64,000 nucleotides of DNA from Planktothrix paucivesiculata PCC 9631 (GTDB taxonomy: Bacteria > Cyanobacteriota > Cyanobacteriia > Cyanobacteriales > Microcoleaceae): NCBI RefSeq assembly GCF_900009265.2, contig NZ_LR735021.1:13128-77127 (forward strand). Direction: 5' to 3'. Position numbers and translations under genes: made by a program. Below, piece by piece: positions 10,501-19,500 of this stretch. Numbering within the stretch: position 1 is the stretch's first letter; each line of letters opens with the position of its first letter. The notes beneath the pieces are model-generated. The model made no database searches and was not told where the DNA came from. It saw only the letters and a program-made list of their open reading frames with translations.

Positions 10501-13500
10501 TAACCATTGGTTTTTCCGCCATGATTCACACTTGAAGCACGAATGACTGCATAGATATTATCGCGATCGGCAATCGCTCGCTCAAGAGGCTTAAGCAATA
10601 CCGCACCTACACCTTCACCTGGGACAAAGCCATTAGCGCCTTTGCCAAAGCTTTTACATTTCCCATCTGGTGAAAGCATATTAGCGGCACACAATTGAAT
10701 ATAAGAAGAAGGATGAAGATATAAATTAACGCCCCCAGCAATAGCCAACTCGCACTCCCGACGACGAATATGTTCGCAAGCTTCGTGAATAGCCGTTAAC
10801 GAAGAAGAACACATTGTATCGATCGGTAAGCTTGGCCCCCGCAGATTTAAAATATAAGAAACACGATTAGCAACCGAGCTAAAAGATGTATGCGGGTAAA
10901 CTATTTCGCCACGCTGCCATAGTTCTGGGCCATATAAGTTAAAACCTGTTTTGGTAATACCAACAAATACTCCGACTTGCTGTTGAAACTGATCTCGTAG
11001 TGTTTCTCTAGTGTAGCCTGCATCTTCGATCGCCTCCCAAGCAGTTTGCAAAAACAGACGTTCCTGCGGATCGATCCCAATAGCTTCACGAGGAGAAATC
11101 GAAAAGAACAGAGGATCGAAATCAGCAAAATTGGTAATAAAACTTCCCCATTTACTGTAACTTTTACCTTGAACAATAGCCTCTTCCAAATTTTCATGAT
11201 AAAAGCCTTCCAATGACCAACGTTCTGGAGGAATTTCCGTCACACAATCTTTGCCTGAGAGTAAATTTTCCCAATAAGCTTGGGGTGTATTGGCTTGAGC
11301 ATAGCGACCAGCTATACCAATAATTGCAATGGGTTCATATTGCCAAGGTGTCTGTATCTTTAAAGAAGATTCTGATGATATTTTAAACTCTGGAGTAACT
11401 TTAGATTCGGAGATAATTTTAGGTTTTGAAAGTATTGATTTATCAGTTGTAGAATCAACAGCCAAGCCAGTCCAGTTAATACATTTTTGTCTGTATTCGG
11501 TCATTAAATATTTTGCTAGTTCGCTGAGTGTCTGATGTTCATAAAGTAGAGTTTTGGAAATTTCACCAAAAATTGTTTCTAAACGAAGATTCATTTGAAT
11601 AACAATCATTGAGTCAATTCCATAGTGTTCTAGAGGTTCTTCTGACTCGATGCGATCAACGGATAATTTAATAATGCTGCCAAAAAGAGTTTTACATTGG
11701 TGTAATGTTTTAGTTAATAGGTGGCGATCGTCGATCGCAAAATCTGAAGCTGAAGATTCATCATAACTAAGCTCTGTCGATGTAGCAAACAACCCTTGTC
11801 GAATTTTGGTCAGATTACCTGACAACACCATAACTTGATTTGGTTTTAAATTAAGTACACGCAGCAACGCATTTATGCCACTGTTAGTTTGCAAAGCTTC
11901 GATCCCTGTATTTTGTTCTAAGGCATTTAACTGCTGCTCATCCATACCCATACCGCCTTCTTTCCAGAAAGGCCAATTAATCGAAAGGCTTCGACCAAAA
12001 CGTTTATTTGACGCACACAAAGTATGACGATAATGAGCATAAGCATCCATAAAAGCATTAGCAGCAGCATAGTCTGACTGACCAGCATTACCCAGCACTG
12101 CAACACCCGAAGAAAACAAGATAAAGAAATCCAGATTAATTTCCTGGGTAGCTCGATCTAAATACACCGTACCGCAAACTTTAGGTGCTAACACCTGTTG
12201 AAACTCTGCAACCGTTTTTTTAATAAAAAAATTGTCGCGAATAATCCCAGCAGAATGCAAAATCCCATCAAGTTTAGTGAAATCCCGTAAAATATTTTGG
12301 ATCAAATCATCCACTTCTTTCGGTTGACTAATATCAGCTTGTCGATATTCAATTCGCGCACCTAATAGTTTTGCTTCTTGTTGCAGTAATTCTTGTTTTT
12401 TCTGACTTAACAAAGAGCGACCTGCCAAAATAATCGTTGAATTCTTAACAGAATGAGCAATTTCTTGAGCAAAAATCAAACCTAAGCCACCAGCGCCGCC
12501 AGTAATTAAATAGACTCCCCCTTCTTTCCAAGGTATGTAAGTAGCTTGCTGTTCTGAAATAGGAAGTTCTTTCCAAGAAATTACTTGACGTTGGGTAAGT
12601 CGGTATCTGATTTGTAAATCTTCTGGGAACTGACTATTTTCTTGGATTTGTTTAATTAATTGATCGTTTGTGTTGTGGCGATCGACTTCAATAACTTGCC
12701 CAATAATTTTGGGATTTTCCCAATGTGCAGTTTTCAGCAAAGCAGAAAGTCCTTGAAACAGACAACCAGTATCTTCAAAATCATCTGTTCCGTTACCTGG
12801 AATTACAATCTGTACTAATATTTTGCCTTTCGGTTGATTCTCTAAAATTTCTTGGAGATGCGTAAAAACCTGTTCGCAAATAGATTGATAGCGTAGCGCC
12901 AAATCTTGACTCTGAGATTGAAGTACACGACAAATGATATTTTGAGATAAATGGCTTTCTTCACCCGTAGGCACATCCATTTCACAGAATAGAATCAGGT
13001 GTTGACTATAATTTAGAGAAGCCAGATCGATTGAATCCGACTCGATCAAAGTCGCCTTTTCTTGCCAAACTGGGTAACACATCAATACCCCAAAAGTTTC
13101 ATCAGCTTCAACTGGTGATTCTGACAATCTATCGGATTTAGCTTCATGTTGAATAGGTGTCGGAAGCCAGTAACTTTCACGCGCAAACGGATAGGTTGGC
13201 AAACTGATCCGCTTGGGTAAAGTTCCGGTGTAAAATTTATTCCAGTTCACAGAAAGTCCTTTGACCCAAAGCTTGAGGATTTTGTCAAATTTCCTGCCCT
13301 CAATCCATTTTGCCAGTATTTCCTGTAACTCATCATCAGACCCAAAAGTTTCTATAGTATCTTTGTTTCCTTTAGTGCTGCCTTCATATAAGTCTTGATT
13401 TTCTCCGCGATCGCTAATATAAACCGCCAGCTTTTCTTTAAGTTCCTCAATCGAAGAAACCACAAAACCTAAACGATATTCCATTTCCTCACGTCCGATT

Positions 13501-16500
13501 TGAAGCGTGTAGGCAATATCACTAAGACGTAATAGATTAGTTGAAGAAGAATTGTAGCTAGCAACGAGAAAGTTATCCAAATTACTAGCAATTTCAACCA
13601 AACATTGCTTATTCTTAGCTGATAAAATAATGGCTCTAGCTTCGCCGTTGTCTGGCTGTTTGGTGGCTGTCTGGCTAATATATTCTTCTAAAACTAAATG
13701 AACATTAGTACCGCCAATGCCAAAACTACTGACTCCGGCACGCCTGGGTATGGGGTTTTGTTCCGCATCCTGTAAAGCCGTCCAAGCTTGAGTATTTTTC
13801 GCTAAATAAAAGGGGCTGTCAGTTAATTGCAAATAAGGGTTTGGTTCTTGAAGATGACAATTACCGGGAATGATGCGATGTTTCATCATCAATAAAACTT
13901 TTAGAACACCGGAAATTCCCGCAGCGGCTTCCAAATGTCCGATATTAGTTTTCACGGAGCCCAGCGCACAATGGGGTTCTTTTGCGGGCTCACTTCCGTT
14001 TTGTTGATAAAGTTGGGCAAACGCGCCCTTGAGTCCGTTAAATTCGATCGGATCGCCAAGGGGAGTTCCCGTTCCGTGAGCTTCAATATAACTCACAGTT
14101 TCCGGGGCAATTCCTGCTTGGGTGTAGGCTGAAACTATTAATTCTTGCTGTGCTATTGGATTAGGTGCTGTGGGCGAAGTTGCCTTACCACCGTGATTTT
14201 CTGCCGAACCACGAATAATTCCGTAGATAGAATCATTGTCCTCTATGGCTTTTGCCAGGGGTTTTAACAAGATAGCGCCAACGCCCTCGCCTCTGACATA
14301 ACCATTGGCACTTTTATCAAAGGTTTTGCAGCGTCCATCTTCACTTAACATACCGCTTTGAGCGGCTGCAATCACCAATTGAGGGTTAGCAATAATATTG
14401 ACTCCTCCAGCTATAGCCATTTCACAACTTCCTTGGCGTAAGCTTTCGATCGCACGATGAATAGCCACTAAAGAACTAGAACAAGCTGTATCTATCGCCT
14501 CACTAGGCCCGCGAAAATTCAGTAAATACGAAACACGATTAGCCAGCATAAAGGGAAACATTCCATAATATTCTGGGGAATTTTCCTTCATTAGTGCTTG
14601 CTGCATTAAATCTTTATAGTCTGTGGTAGTGACTCCTACATAAACAGCAGTTTTGCTTCCAGACAGATCGCTCGCCCGATAACCTGCGTCTTCAATTGTC
14701 GCCCAAACTGTTTGCAAAAACAGCCGAAATTGCGGGTCTATTAACTCAGCTTCTACTGGGGAAATTCCAAAAAATAAAGGATCGAAGCGATCGACATCAG
14801 TAATAAAACCGCCCCATTTAACATTAGTTTTGCCGCTTTGATTCTGGCGATCTCCGTAGTAATCTCGCCAGTTCCAACGGTCTTCAGGTATTTCACTAAT
14901 TAGATCGCGGTTAGCCTCTAAATTATGCCAAAACTCTGTCAGATTTTCTGCGCCCGGAAATTTGCCACTCATACCAATAATGGCAATAGGAGCAACTTTA
15001 GTTTGATTCTCTTGCGTCGAGATAGAATCAACGATTGTGATAGGTAAAGGTTCAAAACCTTGGTTTTTCTCTATTTGCTCTGGTGCGACTTGGGGTTGGC
15101 TGGGTAAAGCAGCTTTTTTTGAGAGTTTGTATTTTTTTAGTAAGGCTTCTTGATGATTTTCTATTAGTGAGTTGGTGAGCGATCGCAAACTTGAATACTC
15201 AAAAAACAGCGTTGGCATTAATTCCAAACCATAGGTTTCATTTAAATAATTAGTAAAACTTGTAAAGCTAATCGAATCAAAACCATAAACAAAAAACTCA
15301 GCGTCAATTTCAATTTCTTCCGGTTTAACTTTCTGTAAGCGACAGATAAATGCAGCCAGATCTTTATGCAATAATCCTGTTAGCCATGTTCGTTGACTTT
15401 GCTCATCCTGATTTGTCTGCTCAGAAAACTCTGATTTATCGACTTGAACTTGCTGTTGATTTTCTCTAGTTGATGATGACGATAATAAACGCGATCGAAT
15501 TTTTTCAGTTTCGCCTTGAGCCACAAAAACCTGGTTAAACTCTGAAGCTAAAGCCCACTCATAAGCTTTTAACCCTGCATGAGTTTCTAATGCAATCATC
15601 CCAGTATTTTGCTGCATCAAAGTTTCAGTTTGTGCATCTACCCCCATGCCACCATCTTTCCACAAAGGCCAGTTTAGGGAAATAGTTTTACCAAAACGCT
15701 TTCCTTGCTGAACAAGGAGATTTCGCGCTTCAGCAAAGCTATCAAGAAAAGCATTTGCTGTGGCATAATCAGCTTGACCAATACTGCCAAAAACGCCTGC
15801 GATCGAAGAAAATAAAACTAAAAAATCAAGTTTTATATTTTGACAAACTTCATCTATCGCCAAAGTTCCTGCTACTTTAGGACGCAATACATTAATAAAC
15901 TCTTCACTTGTTTTATTCACAATATAAGCATCTTGATTCAATCCAGCACTGTGAATAATGCCATTTAATTTGCCATACTTTTCTTGAATTTTTTGAATCA
16001 GATCTGCCACTGCTTTCTTATTGCTGATATCGCAACTTAGATAGCTAATTTCGAGATCCGCTTGTTGAAGTTCTTGCAATAGTTTTTCTTTAGCTGCATT
16101 CAATGGAGAACGTCCACTTAGAATCAGCTTCAAGCCTTTAATTTGACTAAAATATTTGACAAAAATTTGTCCTAAGCCGCCTAAGCCACCTGTAATCCAA
16201 ACTACATCCCCTTCATGTAATAAATCTGTATTAAAAAGAGATTTTTCTTGGCTATTACTAAAGTCGGATACTTCGTTTAACTTTTTGGTTTTTCTGATTC
16301 CAGTTTGGGTATAGAATACTTCTACATCGGGTGTGTCTGCTTCGATTTCTGTTGCTACTAATTCAACAAAACTTTCTGTTTGATCGTTGATCGCATAACG
16401 AATTATTTTGCCTACTATTTTGGAATTTTCAAATCTCGCTGTTTTAAGTAAAGCAGCCAAACCTGCATAAAGATAAGTATGTTCATTTTCAGGCAAAAGT

Positions 16501-19500
16501 ATAATTATTGGCTGAATCAGTTTAGGCTTTTGGACAATACAGCTTTTGATTTGCTGAAAAACTCGCAGAAAGTTCTCCTGAACTGTTTCGGCAATATCTG
16601 CATCCACTGATGTTAGGGTTTCAATGTTTGCTGTCGGCCATTTCTGGCGCAATAAGTTTTTGAGTTTTGAGTTTTCTTGAACAAGAATAAAGGTAGGAAC
16701 ATTTGTGTCTAAAGATGTTGCTTGCTTTGAGTATTGATAATCGGATAAAGCACTTTCTTGCCATTGAGTGCTGGCATAAATTACATTACGTTGTCCCAGA
16801 TTTTTTTCAGTAATTGCCCGACCTTGTAATGCACCTTGAATGGTAGTGGTAAAGCCTTTAAATGAAACAATTATTTCCCCCTTTTCATCTATTAAGTCGA
16901 TATCGTGTTTATTGGCAGAGTTCAAGCTTAGATATGCGTAAGCTTGTTCAGGTATTTCTTTATATATCCAAAGATTATCTAAGGCAAAAGGAAGAGGCAA
17001 ATGTTCCGGCGATCGATTCAGTAAAGAAAAGAGAACACTTGTTAAGATTGCACCATTAGTCATGCTGGGATGAAGGACATAATCTTCTCTTCCTGATTTC
17101 AGATTATCGGGTAATTGAAGTAAGGCTATTGCTTCTTTTTCGTTGTGCCATAATTGTTTGATTGTTAGTAAACTAGAGCCGTGGGTAGATTGCAAAAGTC
17201 GATCGCAATCAGCAGTTTCTATCCTAGCTGAACAGCGAGAAAAAATATCCTGAATATTAAGTTTAGGGGGTATTGCTGGGGACAAAACCCGATCGACAAC
17301 CAGTTGGCATTGAAAATGTATTTTTTCTTGAGAAGTCCGATCTTGTGTGGTGATAATCAAGGGAAGTCGATCGCCTTCTTGATGTAATTGAACAGATACA
17401 TCTTGAACTTGCCCAGTAATAAAAAGAAGCTGACTCCAAACAATATTTTTGAGTCCAATAATTTTCTGTCCTGTGCTAATCTGACCAGCACTGCAAGCCA
17501 TTTCGAGGTAAGCTGTACCTAGCATAACTTGTTGATGATCTCGAAGAAAAAATTCTTCTCCTGTGAATCGACTGACAAATCGATCGCCGACTTGTTGATG
17601 CAATAAGGGGTGCATTAATGTTTGTGGAGAACGGAAGATCCGAGAAGAAAAACCTCTCATCACTACACAAATTTTGCCGATATCATCGCATAAATCCAAA
17701 TCAAATTTTTGAATCGGGCTATCTCCTTTATTCTGCTCAGAATAGCGTATCCAAACCCACATTGAAATACTACATTTCGCCTTTATTTCCAGCGTTTCCA
17801 AAGCATAAGGTAAAGAGGAATGTTGTTCTGTATCAGATGTCTGTATACCAAGAGCAAAACCGATCGCTGCTTGCAATGATGAATCCAGCATACTCGGATG
17901 AAGTGTAAACTGTTCGCGATCGTCCAAAACCGAGGAAGGCATTTTTAATTCTGCTAATATCTGATTATTACCAAAATGAATTGCTGCTATACCTTGATGT
18001 CCTTCCCGGTAATCAATACCCATAGTCATAAAAGCTTGATAGCATTGCTCTGGAGTGAAATGGTTTTGATTTGTTGTTTCTTGTAAATCTTCCAGATCCA
18101 GATAAGTTTCACTATCAGGTGTTTTTAAGATAGCAATACCTTGACAGTGCATGGTGCGACTTTGCTGATTAGGATAGTGTTTATCGTCAGTATAAATTTC
18201 AAAACCAACTTGTGAATTTTCTTTGGCAACCAAGCGGATATGAACCGTTTTTTCTGGATCATCAATAACTAGCGGTTGTTGCCAGATAATATTCTTGAGT
18301 TGTATGGCACCCAAATCATTAACTGAGGTGGCATTTTGCACCGCAACTCGTGCCATTTCCAGATAAGCAACACCAGGGAGAATTTTTTGACCTTGCACAA
18401 GATGATCGGCAAGGAAAAATTCTTCACCGCTAAAGGTAGAGGTAAATTTGTGTTCGTTGAGAGTAGAAGTATTACAGTGTAATAAGGGGTGAAGAGCAGT
18501 AAAAAGCGGAGTAGGTTTAACTTTTGTTGGTATCCAGTGACTTACTTTAGCAAAAGGGTAAGTTGGCAAGCTGACACGGGCAGGTTTTGGGAAATTTTTC
18601 TCCAACGCATAAAGGTTTTCCCAATTTAAATAAACTCCTTGAATCCATTCTTGTGCAAGTTTATCGAGTCTGCCTTCAAGCATCCACTGTTGTAAAATTG
18701 CCTCGCTATTCTCGCCTTGGCGAGCAGTTTTTTGCTGTTTAACTTGCTTATTCTGCCAACAATTTTCTTTAATGTTGTTACCTTTTAAGAAGGCTTTTAG
18801 GTTTTCAATTAGTTGCTGTTTGCGATCGACCAGAAAAATCAGCCTAGTTTCCATTGCTTTTCGACCTACTTGTAAAGTGTAGGCTATATCTCTAAGACTG
18901 GCTATTTTCTCTGCTGCAAAACCTTCAGATTGAGAGACTAAATAATCATAAAGCCTTTGGACAACTTCTCTAAGTCGTTCTTCATTTTTGGCAGACAAAG
19001 GAATCAGTACAGGTTCATTTTTCTCTGTTGTTTCTGTAGTTTGTGCGGAAATGACTTCGCTGGGTTCGGCAATGTATTCTTCCAGAATTATATGTGCATT
19101 TGATCCGGTTGCACCAAAGGAGCTTAAACTTGCGCGTCGTGGGTAGTTTGGGGGCTTTTCCCAGTGCTGGGTTTGATGTTGAATATAAAAGGGCGATGCT
19201 GGCAAATCAAGGTGAGGATTGATTTCTTGCGAGTGTAGTGAGGGAACCAGTGTTTTATAGTATAGTTGCAAAGCTACTTTGGTTAAACCACTAATGCCTG
19301 CGGCTGATTCTGTGTGACCAATATTGGATTTAACTGAGCCGATCGCACAAAATTGCCTATCATTAGTGTAAGTTTTAAAAGCCTTGGTTAAGCCCTGAAT
19401 CTCGATCGGATCGCCCAGAGAAGTACCTGTGCCATGAGCTTCCACATAACTAATTGTTCGTGGGTTAATACCCGTTTTCTCTAAGCATTGTAGAATCATA

